Assembly (NCBI RefSeq): GCF_003026105.1
Contig: NZ_PYNW01000001.1
Span: 1-64,000, forward strand
Source: Photobacterium sp. GB-56
GTDB taxonomy: Bacteria; Pseudomonadota; Gammaproteobacteria; Enterobacterales; Vibrionaceae
Length of the DNA: 64,000 nt
Direction of reading: 5' to 3'
The notes under the pieces were generated by a model. It was not told the DNA's origin, did not search any database, and was given only the letters and a program-made list of their open reading frames with translations. Positions 21,056 through 28,931 of the stretch are shown here, one piece after another; position 1 is the stretch's first letter, and every line of letters starts with the position of its first letter. Both the position numbers and the translations under genes were made by a program.

Positions 21056-21541
21056 AGGACTTTCACTTTAAGTAACCGATGCTATTGATTATACAAGTGT
21101 AATAAAATCTTGCCTAGTTGATGGTGAAAGGTAAGAAGATGAAAAAGATCGCTTAGGAGATATAAAGCCCCATGCAATATATAAATTGCGAAACGTTACT
21201 AGCGAGGGGAAGTTGCTGTGACTGTTCTATAGATAAAGTAACCACCAAATAATAGCATTAAGCCAAACGCTGAAAAATAATTAGTATCTAGGCAAGTCCT
21301 ATACTATTTCCAAATAAAAGCGCTAACCAAAAGTCCATATAGATCCCTAGCGTTTAGATATGATGGCGGTTATTCAAGCAATGTGTATAGCCTGTTGTTA
21401 TGATCTAGAACAAGAGTAAAAAGGCTGTTTCATTGTTGTGGTTATTTGTGCGTTTGAGAGCACTTAAGTTACCGAGAATGCACAAATTTGGTTGCTTGAT
21501 GAGCAAAAAAATTCGTTACAAAAAAAAATACCGTATAGGGG
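21056..21541. other. 485-bp non-coding stretch with one decayed small ORF
   Basis: Between smrA and the tRNA-Pro promoter I find no intact gene. It contains the frameshifted membrane-protein remnant at 21198-21338 (entered separately) and, at about 21506-21532, an A-rich tract directly upstream of the tRNA promoter that could act as an UP element. The rest shows nothing I recognise. Confidence 0.5.
21198..21338 (-). pseudogene. Frameshifted remnant of a small single-helix membrane protein
   Basis: On the minus strand an ATG at 21338 opens MDFWLALLFGNSIGLA and stops at TAG after 16 codons. A one-base shift at the stop continues as LDTNYFSAFGLMLLFGGYFI and further to a TAG at about 21198. Joined, the two make a protein of about 46 residues with a hydrophobic helix and basic tail, like the very short membrane proteins (DUF3149-type from memory) common in Vibrionaceae. 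Either a recent frameshift or a sequencing error. The assignment is tentative. Confidence 0.35.
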
Positions 21542-21569
21542 TTGCTAAAATCAATTTGGCGAGTATTAT
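21542..21569 (+). promoter_or_regulatory. Promoter of the tRNA-Pro array
   Basis: A -35 TTGCTA (21542-21547) and -10 TATTAT (21564-21569) are 16 bp apart, followed by the GC-rich AAGCGACCTCG discriminator. An A-rich UP-like tract lies just upstream. Stable-RNA type, about 30 bp before the first tRNA-Pro. Confidence 0.65.
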
Positions 21570-21606
21570 AAGCGACCTCGACGACGCAGAGCGTTGTTGA
21601 ATTTGT

Positions 21607-21683
<77 letters not shown>

Positions 21684-21724
21684 CTATTTAAAGGTAGTGG
21701 TTTAATAAAACCATTATTTACAGT

Positions 21725-21823
21725 CGGTGAATGATGTAGCTTGGTAAGCATCCTATTTTTGGAAATAGCGGACCAGAGGGTCGGAGATTCCTTCTCTATA
21801 TAGACTCAGCTCTTCACTGACCA
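21725..21823 (+). pseudogene. tRNA-Pro-like degenerate element D1 (99 nt)
   Basis: Begins CGGTGAA and ends TTCACTGACCA like tRNA-Pro, keeps GACCAGAGGGTCGG from its centre, but has lost the TGG anticodon loop and the TTCGAATC T-loop and is 22 nt longer. A new perfect hairpin CTATTT-TTGG-AAATAG occupies 21753-21768, and GGGTC can pair with GACTC downstream. The acceptor still pairs, with one G-U. It cannot act as a normal proline tRNA; it may be a structured spacer RNA. Confidence 0.75.
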
Positions 21824-21863
21824 CAATTTAAAAGTAGTGGTTTAATAAACCATTATTTACAGT

Positions 21864-21940
<77 letters not shown>

Positions 21941-21979
21941 CTATTAAAAGTAGTGGTTTAATAAAACCATTATTTTCGT

Positions 21980-22078
21980 CGGTGAATGACGTAGCTCGGT
22001 AAGCATCCTATTTTTGGAAATAGCGGACCAGAGGGTCGGAGATTCCTTCTCTATATAGACTCAGCTCTTCACTGACCA
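21980..22078 (+). pseudogene. tRNA-Pro-like degenerate element D2 (99 nt)
   Basis: Same length and architecture as D1, differing at a few bases (GACGTAGCTCGG in the D-region). The internal hairpin CTATTT-TTGG-AAATAG is intact. The upstream spacer ends TTTTCGT rather than TTTACAGT. Confidence 0.75.
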
Positions 22079-22119
22079 CAATTTAAAAGTAGTGGTTTAA
22101 TATAACCATTATTTACAGT

Positions 22120-22218
22120 CGGTGAATGACGTAGCTTGGTAAGCATCCTGTTTTTGGAAACAGCGGACCAGAGGGTCGGAGATTCCTTCTCTATATAGAC
22201 TCAGCTCTTCACTGACCA
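22120..22218 (+). pseudogene. tRNA-Pro-like degenerate element D3 (99 nt), compensated hairpin
   Basis: As D1/D2 but the internal hairpin reads CTGTTT-TTGG-AAACAG: both strands of one base pair changed (A-U to G-C) relative to D1 and D2. Follows D2 directly without an intact tRNA between them. Confidence 0.75.
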
Positions 22219-22258
22219 CTATTAAAAGGTAGTGGTTTAATTAACCATTATTTACAGT

Positions 22259-22335
<77 letters not shown>

Positions 22336-22377
22336 CTATTAAAAGGTAGTGGTTTCGATAAAACCATTATTTACAGT

Positions 22378-22476
22378 CGGTGAATGACGTAGCTTGGTAA
22401 GCATCCTGTTTTTGGAAATAGCGGACCAGAGGGTCGGAGATTCCTTCTCTATATAGACTCAGCTCTTCACTGACCA
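22378..22476 (+). pseudogene. tRNA-Pro-like degenerate element D4 (99 nt)
   Basis: Internal hairpin CTGTTT-TTGG-AAATAG, in which the variable pair is G-U, an intermediate between the A-U and G-C states of the other copies. The preceding spacer carries TTTCGATAAAACC rather than TTTAATAAAACC. Confidence 0.75.
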
Positions 22477-22518
22477 CAATTAAAAGGTAGTGGTTTCGAT
22501 AAAACCATTATTTACAGT

Positions 22519-22617
22519 CGGTGAATGACGTAGCTTGGTAAGTATCCTGTTTTTGGAAATAGCGGACCAGAGGGTCGGAGATTCCTTCTCTATATAGACT
22601 CAGCTCTTCACTGACCA
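22519..22617 (+). pseudogene. tRNA-Pro-like degenerate element D5 (99 nt)
   Basis: Nearly identical to D4 (G-U in the hairpin) with one further base change (AAGTATCC in place of AAGCATCC). D4 plus spacer and D5 plus spacer look like a recent 141-bp tandem duplication. Confidence 0.75.
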
Positions 22618-22658
22618 CAATTTAAAAGTAGTGGTTTAATATAACCATTATTTACAGT

Positions 22659-22735
<77 letters not shown>

Positions 22736-22776
22736 CTATTTAAAAATAGTGGTTTAATAAAGCCATTATTTACAGT

Positions 22777-22853
<77 letters not shown>

Positions 22854-22861
22854 CTTATTAG

Positions 22862-22890
22862 AAGCCTCGTCGAAAGACGGGGCTTTTTTG
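22862..22890 (+). terminator. Terminator 1 of the tRNA-Pro array
   Basis: Stem GCCTCGTC/GACGGGGC closed by a GAAA tetraloop and followed by T6. Near-identical terminators recur at 23023 and 23181. Confidence 0.9.
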
Positions 22891-22911
22891 CATCAGATGT
22901 CTTTCATATTT

Positions 22912-23012
22912 TGTTGAATAGCATGTTTGGTAGAGCATCACAGCTCTAGGTAAATGGCGGACCAGAGGGTCGGGGGTTCCTGATCTATTAAAAAACTGCT
23001 CTTCACCGACCA
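22912..23012 (+). pseudogene. Diverged tRNA-Pro-like element D6, downstream of terminator 1
   Basis: A 101-nt element with TGTTGAA at its start, TTCACCGACCA at its end and the GGACCAGAGGGTCGGGGGTTC core of tRNA-Pro. The D and anticodon regions are replaced by the perfect hairpin TAGAGC-ATCACA-GCTCTA. It lies beyond terminator 1, so it is transcribed only by read-through or from its own promoter, which I do not see. Confidence 0.65.
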
Positions 23013-23020
23013 CTTATAAA

Positions 23021-23048
23021 AAGCCTCGTCGAAAGACGGGGCTTTTTT
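23021..23048 (+). terminator. Terminator 2 of the tRNA-Pro array
   Basis: Same GCCTCGTC-GAAA-GACGGGGC stem and T6 as terminator 1, exactly 159 bp downstream: part of a tandem duplication with D6/D7. Confidence 0.88.
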
Positions 23049-23070
23049 GCATCAGATGTCTTTCATATTT

Positions 23071-23171
23071 TGTTGAATAGCATGTTTGGTAGAGCATCAC
23101 AGCTCTAGGTAAATGGCGGACCAGAGGGTCGGGAGTTCCTGATCTATTAAAAACCAGCTCTTCACCGACCA
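23071..23171 (+). pseudogene. Diverged tRNA-Pro-like element D7, tandem copy of D6
   Basis: Almost identical to D6 (GGGAGTTCC for GGGGGTTCC; AAAACCAG for AAAACTG), 159 bp downstream of it. The TAGAGC/GCTCTA hairpin is conserved. Confidence 0.65.
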
Positions 23172-23180
23172 CTTATAAAA

Positions 23181-23206
23181 GCCTCGTTGAAAAACGGGGC
23201 TTTTTT
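23181..23206 (+). terminator. Terminator 3 of the tRNA-Pro array
   Basis: Stem GCCTCGTT-GAAA-AACGGGGC plus T6. Relative to terminators 1 and 2, a C-G pair became T-A with both strands changed, so the stem is kept. On the minus strand it can also serve the traB-type gene at 23280. Confidence 0.88.
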
Positions 23207-23279
23207 ACATCTGATGTTTATAAACCCTGTGAGTAAATAATACGATTTAAAGTGTTGTTCCACAGCCATGTGTTGGTAT

Positions 23280-24167
23280 TTATGACGTTAGCTTTTCCCA
23301 TCCATCACACTGTGCCGTAACACCTTTGGTGATCCTTTCAACAGTAAATCCTTCTTTCTCCATCAAAGCGGGAAGTCCTTGCTCTCCGATTAAATGAAAT
23401 GCGCCGACAACAACCATAAACCGTCCAGATTGATAATCTTCTGATTCACTGAGTATTTTTGTCCATTGACGATTCCGAGAAAAAATTAAGGCATCGTTGG
23501 TTTCTGGATCAAATTGGGTATCGTTGAATAGTTCGGTAAATTTTTTACTGTCGCCTTGTTTCCATACATTAACTAAACATTTCAGTGCTTGCTCTGTTTG
23601 TTGCCAGTTATTGATGGTCTCTAACAACATGTTAGTGCCATTTTCAGGTAAGTTTTGAAGCAGGTTTAATTGATGCTCAACCGTTTCAAATGCCTTAATT
23701 GGTAGATTTTGCTGCTGCGCTCTTTTCAATAACACATAATCGATACCCTGATCGGTCGATAGATTTTGTTGCTTAGCGAGTGCAAGCTGGAGATAAGTTG
23801 CTGTCAACCATGGTGGCTGAGCAATAAGGTGTTCATAAGGAAGTTGTAGTGATGTTGTGATTATTTGAAGCGTTTGGAGTTGTTTGGAATTGAGTTTTTC
23901 TTGGGTTAATGGTGGCTGGTATTGTTCTATGGTCGATGTTGATTGAGTGAGTATATTGGCTTCAACAATTAATGCATCAGCATTTTTCCATTGCGTTAAA
24001 AAAGCCTTTGGTAATGGAAACATGTCTTTCTCACCCGCATGTATTGAACCTAATACATAGAACTGGCGTTGCGTGTCATAAATTTTCCAAACAATGGGCT
24101 CTGCGAATGCATGATGAGAAATAAATGGCAGCAGCACCAGAATTTTCGAAAGTAAGGATTTAAACAT
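23280..24167 (-). CDS. TraB/GumN-family protein
   Basis: A 295-residue exported protein with signal peptide (MFKSLLSKILVLLPFISHHAFA) and the two GxxH motifs of the TraB/GumN (TIKI-like) superfamily: LGSIHAG near residue 40 and VVGAFHLIGEQGL near residue 257. Family members are proposed metalloproteases; function in bacteria is unproven. Monocistronic, convergent with the tRNA-Pro array. Confidence 0.85.
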   Translation of the reverse strand: MFKSLLSKILVLLPFISHHAFAEPIVWKIYDTQRQFYVLGSIHAGEKDMFPLPKAFLTQWKNADALIVEANILTQSTSTIEQYQPPLTQEKLNSKQLQTLQIITTSLQLPYEHLIAQPPWLTATYLQLALAKQQNLSTDQGIDYVLLKRAQQQNLPIKAFETVEHQLNLLQNLPENGTNMLLETINNWQQTEQALKCLVNVWKQGDSKKFTELFNDTQFDPETNDALIFSRNRQWTKILSESEDYQSGRFMVVVGAFHLIGEQGLPALMEKEGFTVERITKGVTAQCDGWEKLTS

Positions 24168-24232
24168 TCATCGCCTTAAAATAAGAAATTATACTTTTTC
24201 TTAGTTATAACAAAATATTCCTGATTAGTAAT

Positions 24233-24258
24233 AAAAAAGGCTACAGATAGTAGCCTTT
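24233..24258 (-). terminator. Terminator after copA and its small ORF
   Basis: A 9-bp perfect stem (24236-24244 / 24250-24258) with a 5-nt loop; the minus-strand tail is TTTATT. It lies 14 bp past the stop of the 24-codon ORF. Confidence 0.8.
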
Positions 24259-24271
24259 GGTGTTAGTTTGG

Positions 24272-24346
24272 TTAGCGAAGACTAGGGTGAAGCCAGAACC
24301 ACCAAATAATTAATGCAATAGCAGCAATGCCTAATAACAAGCACAT
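24272..24346 (-). CDS. 24-residue membrane mini-protein coupled to copA
   Basis: On the minus strand copA ends ...CAGGAGAAATAG and an ATG follows after one base, so the copA C-terminal codons supply an AGGAG ribosome-binding site. The frame encodes 24 residues: a single hydrophobic helix (MCLLLGIAAIALIIWWFWLH) and a short polar tail, stop TAA, then the shared terminator. The layout resembles other tiny membrane subunits of P-type ATPases such as KdpF, but I know of no characterised homologue. Coupling and terminator placement argue it is real; no coding-conservation test was possible. Confidence 0.6.
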   Translation of the reverse strand: MCLLLGIAAIALIIWWFWLHPSLR

Positions 24347-24347
24347 A

Positions 24348-27278
24348 CTATTTCTCCTGTGCTGATTTAGCTTGGTAGCTAGGTTTAAATAAGCGAAGTC
24401 GATTGGCATTGGTAACTACCGTTATGGATGATAACGCCATGGCAGCCCCCGCAATGACTGGGCTGAGTAATGCCCCCGTGAGTGGGTACAATACACCTGC
24501 AGCAACAGGAATACCTAAGCTATTGTAAATAAAAGCACCAAATAGGTTTTCTTTCATATTTCGCAAGGTTGCTTTAGATAACTCTAAGGCATCAACCACC
24601 CCATGAAGAGAGTGACGCATTAATGTAAATTGCGCACTTTCTATCGCAACATCAGTGCCACTTCCCATCGCAATACCGACTTCTGCCAATGCAAGAGCTG
24701 GAGCATCGTTGATGCCATCACCGACCATTGCGACTCGATTACCTTGCTGTTGAAGCTGTTTTATTTGCGCCGCTTTACCATCGGGTAGCACATCAGCAAC
24801 TACATCCGTGATGCCTAATTTAGTCGCGATAACTTGTGCTGTTTTAAAACTGTCTCCCGTTAGCATCACAACAGTCAGACCCATTTTTTGCATTCGTTTA
24901 ACCGCACTTAATGAGTCACTACGTAGAGGATCGCTAATGCCAATAATTCCTATAAGTTGGTTATTTTTCGCTAAGTAAACAGGTGTTGCACCTTGAGATG
25001 CGATATTATCAAAGTCAGTTTGGGCTTGATTGATATCAACATTGTATTGGGTCATTAATTTTTCATTTCCCAGTATCACGCTGCTTGTATCAATAGTGCC
25101 TGACACACCCATACCTGCAATGGCTTTAAATTCTGTTACTCGACTGAGAGTCAGATCTTTTTGTTTCGCTGATTCAATAATAGCATTCGCTAAAGGATGC
25201 TCCGAACCTTGTTCTAAGGTAGCGGTTAATTGTAATAGCTGATCTTCAGTAAGAGCGGTATAGCTCTGAATACTTACCACTTGTGGCTTCCCTTCAGTGA
25301 GCGTACCTGTTTTATCTAACACAACAGTATTGATGTTGGCTGCTTGCTGCATAGCTTCAGCATCACGGATTAAAATCCCCAGCTCTGCTGCGCGCCCAAC
25401 ACCTACAGTGACTGACATTGGTGTAGCAAGACCTAATGCACAAGGACAAGCAATGATAAGTACGGTCGTTGCAGCGACTAACATATAAACCGATGACGGT
25501 GCTGGACCGAAGTAGTACCACACCATGGCAGTAATGATGGCGATGATCATGACACTTGGCACAAAGATGCTTGAAATAGTATCAGCTAAGCGTGCAAGTG
25601 CGGGTTTGCTGCTTTGCGCTTGACGAACGAGTTGGATAATTCGAGCTAGCATTGTATCGCTGCCAATATGCTCAGCTTTAAAGAGTAATGCTCCTTGCTG
25701 GTTGATAGTCCCTGCTCTGATTTTGTCACCATTCTGTTTGTGAACAGCAAGAGGCTCACCCGTTAGCATGGATTCATCTATATAGGTATTACCTTCAATA
25801 ACGACACCGTCAACAGCGACTTTTGCACCAGGGCGAAGACGTAACGTCATCCCACTTTTTATTTCATTGAGTGGGCGCTCATTTTCCACGCCGTTTTCAA
25901 CTACGATAGCCGTTTGTGGTTGTAGATCGATTAAACGCTCTAATGCTTTCGATGTTTGACTGCGAGCGCGAGCTTCAAGGGCATGGCCTAATGTAATTAA
26001 ACCGATAATCATGGCTGTTGCTTCAAAGTAAACATGTCGAGCAGATGCAGGAAACATATCTGGTTTTAGCACTACAAGCATTGAAAATAGCCAAGCAGCA
26101 CCGGTCCCCAGCGCAACTAATGTATCCATAGTAGCGCGATGATGTTTGAATGCTTTCCAACTATTGATATAGAAATCTTTACCAACAGTTACGAGCAATA
26201 ATAGGGTGATTAAGCCAACAAATCCCCATGCTAATTGGCTGGTGGTTGAGTCGATCATCATGCTACCGCCAAAGATCCCCCAAGCCATCATAGGAACCCC
26301 TAAGCCAAGTGCAATAAATGCATTCCTTAAGTGTGTTTTGAATGTTTGGGTATTTTGTTGTTGTTGACGATGACGTCGAGTTTGTTCATCTTCACTGATT
26401 TCAGCGCCATAACCGGCTGCAGTAATAGCGGTAATAACGGCTTTTATATCAGGATTACCTGAGATAAGTGCTGTACGCTCCGCAAGGTTTACACTGACGG
26501 TATCAACACCTGTAACTTGCTTAATCGCTTTTTCAACAGAGGCGACACAACTGGCACATGTCATACCTGATAACAGTAACTGTTGAACCTGAGAACTTTC
26601 AGATGAGAGAAGAGCATTTAGCGCTTTATCATCCTTGTTCTCTTGCTCATTGGTGTTTACTGGTTGAGCTAATTTGTCATCTATAGTTGTTTGTGTTGCT
26701 TGGTAGCCAGCCTCTGTAATAATGGAAATGACATCTTCTGCAGTAAGTATTGTTCTAATTTCTGCATGCGTTTTATCTAAAGCAAGGATTTTGATCTGAT
26801 CATTGGCTTTTAGTTTCTCTGTCAATTTGGCAACGCACTTTCCGCATGAAAGCCCTGATAGAGTAAACATCAGTGTGTCTTTTTCTAATTCCGACGAAGC
26901 AGGTATTACTTGATAACCCAGTGATGTAATAATATCGGTAAGTGTTTGCTCACTTAGAGAGCCCGTTATATCAGCTGTTTCTTTCGTTATACTAGCGCTG
27001 AAAATATCATTCCGGCTTGCTAGTGCGGCTTTAACTTTAGCCACGCATCGACCACATGATAAACCAGCTAGTGCAAGTTGATAGTGGAAACCGACGTGAT
27101 AGCCTAATGCATTGATCTTTTCAGACATTGTTTTTAGTGGGCTTTCACTATTTACAGTAATTTGCTTTGTATCTATATCGATAATTTGGCAGTCGGGCAA
27201 TGTTGCTAAAGCTGAACGTATTTTATTTACGCAGCTCATGCAATGGACGTTCGCGAGTGGGAGAGTAATAGCATTCAT
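24348..27278 (-). CDS. copA: Copper-exporting P1B-type ATPase CopA
   Basis: Pumps Cu(I) out across the inner membrane. The 976-residue protein is longer than E. coli CopA because it carries four N-terminal heavy-metal-associated domains with CxxC at residues 13-16, 75-78, 145-148 and 241-244, against two in E. coli. Then come the membrane helices with the ion-binding CPC (ACPCALGLATP), the TGE actuator motif (LTGEP), phosphorylation site DKTGTLTEGKPQ, the HP of the nucleotide domain (SEHPLA) and GDGINDAPAL. Divergent from cueR; the promoter has a CueR operator. A 24-codon ORF follows one base after the stop. Confidence 0.97.
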   Translation of the reverse strand: MNAITLPLANVHCMSCVNKIRSALATLPDCQIIDIDTKQITVNSESPLKTMSEKINALGYHVGFHYQLALAGLSCGRCVAKVKAALASRNDIFSASITKETADITGSLSEQTLTDIITSLGYQVIPASSELEKDTLMFTLSGLSCGKCVAKLTEKLKANDQIKILALDKTHAEIRTILTAEDVISIITEAGYQATQTTIDDKLAQPVNTNEQENKDDKALNALLSSESSQVQQLLLSGMTCASCVASVEKAIKQVTGVDTVSVNLAERTALISGNPDIKAVITAITAAGYGAEISEDEQTRRHRQQQQNTQTFKTHLRNAFIALGLGVPMMAWGIFGGSMMIDSTTSQLAWGFVGLITLLLLVTVGKDFYINSWKAFKHHRATMDTLVALGTGAAWLFSMLVVLKPDMFPASARHVYFEATAMIIGLITLGHALEARARSQTSKALERLIDLQPQTAIVVENGVENERPLNEIKSGMTLRLRPGAKVAVDGVVIEGNTYIDESMLTGEPLAVHKQNGDKIRAGTINQQGALLFKAEHIGSDTMLARIIQLVRQAQSSKPALARLADTISSIFVPSVMIIAIITAMVWYYFGPAPSSVYMLVAATTVLIIACPCALGLATPMSVTVGVGRAAELGILIRDAEAMQQAANINTVVLDKTGTLTEGKPQVVSIQSYTALTEDQLLQLTATLEQGSEHPLANAIIESAKQKDLTLSRVTEFKAIAGMGVSGTIDTSSVILGNEKLMTQYNVDINQAQTDFDNIASQGATPVYLAKNNQLIGIIGISDPLRSDSLSAVKRMQKMGLTVVMLTGDSFKTAQVIATKLGITDVVADVLPDGKAAQIKQLQQQGNRVAMVGDGINDAPALALAEVGIAMGSGTDVAIESAQFTLMRHSLHGVVDALELSKATLRNMKENLFGAFIYNSLGIPVAAGVLYPLTGALLSPVIAGAAMALSSITVVTNANRLRLFKPSYQAKSAQEK

Positions 27279-27318
27279 TTTGAGCCCTTACGCCTTACTA
27301 TATTTAAAGGATGAAGTA

Positions 27319-27349
27319 AGAATAAACCTTCCAGTTACTGTAAGGTCAA
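27319..27349 (-). promoter_or_regulatory. copA promoter with CueR operator
   Basis: On the minus strand a -35 TTGACC (plus 27344-27349) and -10 TATTCT (plus 27319-27324) are 19 bp apart, the over-long spacing of MerR-family promoters. A 21-bp dyad, ACCTT...AAGGT with inner CAGT/ACTG (plus 27326-27346), fills the spacer. This is the standard CueR architecture. Confidence 0.88.
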
Positions 27350-27398
27350 GGTATGTTTGGTGTATTTTAAAGAATAGATAAAACGTGGAAGGATAAAG

Positions 27399-27794
27399 AT
27401 GATTAATATAAGTGAAGTCGCTGAAAAAACAGGGCTAACAGCAAAAACTATTCGGTTTTATGAAGCGAAAGGTGTGATAAGCCCAGCTCCTAGAGGTGCT
27501 AATGGATATCGTTATTATAATCAAAACCATATTTCAGAGTTACTGTTGATCAAACGTTCTCGAATGATTGGATTTTCTCTTGATGAATGCCGTGATTTAT
27601 TAACGTTATCAATGAACTCAAGTCGTCAGAGTCGTGATGTAAAACAAAAGGCGGAAGAAAAGTTAAAAGAGATAGATATTAAGATTAATGAATTACTACA
27701 GATGAAGAAAACACTAGAAGCATTAACGAAGCAATGTCCTGGAGATAAAAATTCAACCTGTCCGATATTGGAAGGGTTAGTACAACAAGAATAA
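27399..27794 (+). CDS. cueR: CueR, Cu(I)-responsive MerR-family activator
   Basis: A 131-residue MerR-type regulator: N-terminal winged helix (ISEVAEKTGLTAKTIRFYEAKGVI), RGANGYRYY wing, dimerisation helix, and the Cu(I)-binding loop with Cys113 and Cys121 in CPGDKNSTCPIL, spaced C-x7-C as in E. coli CueR. It is divergent from copA, whose promoter carries the operator. The His/Cys-rich tail found in E. coli is absent; the protein ends EGLVQQE. Confidence 0.95.
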   Translation: MINISEVAEKTGLTAKTIRFYEAKGVISPAPRGANGYRYYNQNHISELLLIKRSRMIGFSLDECRDLLTLSMNSSRQSRDVKQKAEEKLKEIDIKINELLQMKKTLEALTKQCPGDKNSTCPILEGLVQQE

Positions 27795-27832
27795 ACAGGC
27801 GCTAGAAAATTAGCACCTGTTATTAATTCTGA

Positions 27833-28270
27833 TTATGAATTACTGTCAGTCATTGCAAGTGTGCCGTCGTAAGGGATCACTTGTAGCTTGGGTTTTGGAT
27901 GCTTTGTGAAAATCACAAGTTCATCTTTATTCAGTCTTTGTAACGAAAGCTGGTACCAAAAACGTTTATTTGCAAAGTTTAAGCTCTCTATCGAAGAATC
28001 AGTAATTTTCTTGGTGTGATCTTCATTACTGGTGATTAATATTGCCGCATTGCCAAAAGCGTAAAAATACAGTCCTTTTAATACGGTATAGCCATTATCT
28101 TGTTTTGGGTCGGGATAGTCTATTAAGGTGTATTGACCAAATTTACAACTGCCGAACTGTTCATGGCCGGGAGTGGTTAATTTATAGTTAAAGTCGCAAC
28201 CCATACCGTTAATAATTGGAAATAACATCAGAGCAACTAAGGCCATGATGATGTATTTAATTTTTTTCAT
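27833..28270 (-). CDS. Uncharacterised exported partner of the ToxR-like regulator
   Basis: A 145-residue protein with one N-terminal hydrophobic helix (residues 5-22, KYIIMALVALMLFPIING), then a periplasm-facing domain with two Cys (GCDFNY, GSCKFG). I do not recognise the family. Its start lies 14 bases inside the preceding ToxR-like gene, so the two are translationally coupled. By position it is a ToxS/TcpH-like effector of the regulator, but no sequence similarity to ToxS is evident. That role is inference. Confidence 0.7.
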   Translation of the reverse strand: MKKIKYIIMALVALMLFPIINGMGCDFNYKLTTPGHEQFGSCKFGQYTLIDYPDPKQDNGYTVLKGLYFYAFGNAAILITSNEDHTKKITDSSIESLNFANKRFWYQLSLQRLNKDELVIFTKHPKPKLQVIPYDGTLAMTDSNS

Positions 28271-28931
28271 ACAGTTTACCTGCTGAATCTATATATATAG
28301 TGCCTTTCGATGGCAGGTTTTTAGGCAATTCATTTAAGTTAAGAAGCTCTATATTACCACAGATCTGCTGATTATTAACGGATACACAGGGTGGTGTTTG
28401 CCAACTACTGGTCCAAAGTCCTATCCATGCTAATAATGCAATCATGGATATACCACAACCAATTTTTGCTATCTTTGATAACGGTTGTTTTGCTGTGGTG
28501 TCATTTTTCTGCTCACCGTTATTATCCAATAATGCAGTTACATTCTCTTCTTTATTTAAAGATGCGGTTGCACTTTGGCTAGTCGTTATATGGTCACTGT
28601 CTGATACGATCTCTGGTTGGATTTTATGCTGTATAAAAGTGTTTTTAGCAATCGTAAATCCAGCCCCTTTTATCGTAATGATAATTTCATTTTTTGTTTT
28701 AAAAGCTTTGCGTAAATTAGCGATAGCAACATTTAATGAGTTAGGTACAACGACTTTATCAGGCCAACCGATCTCCAGTAATTTATCGCGGCTAATAATC
28801 TCACCATTATTATCAATTAAGTATTGTAGTATTTTTGTCTCACTAGCACTGAGTTTGGTTGTAGTATCAGGTGTAGAATAAGCGCTTTTTTGGGGTTCAA
28901 AGCTATCTTTACCCTGCTTATATATAATCAT
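28257..28931 (-). CDS. ToxR-like membrane-bound transcriptional regulator
   Basis: A 224-residue protein with a cytoplasmic OmpR/PhoB-type winged helix at about residues 22-97 (LSASETKILQYLIDNNGEIISRDKLL, VVVPNSLNVAIANLRKAF, TIKGAGF), a linker, one transmembrane helix at about 154-176 and a short periplasmic tail with Cys182 and Cys191. The order matches ToxR, CadC and TcpP, but it is shorter than ToxR. It overlaps the downstream partner gene. The nearby, divergent ompA-type gene is a possible target, since ToxR proteins control porins in Vibrio and Photobacterium. Confidence 0.85.
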   Translation of the reverse strand: MIIYKQGKDSFEPQKSAYSTPDTTTKLSASETKILQYLIDNNGEIISRDKLLEIGWPDKVVVPNSLNVAIANLRKAFKTKNEIIITIKGAGFTIAKNTFIQHKIQPEIVSDSDHITTSQSATASLNKEENVTALLDNNGEQKNDTTAKQPLSKIAKIGCGISMIALLAWIGLWTSSWQTPPCVSVNNQQICGNIELLNLNELPKNLPSKGTIYIDSAGKLYEKN

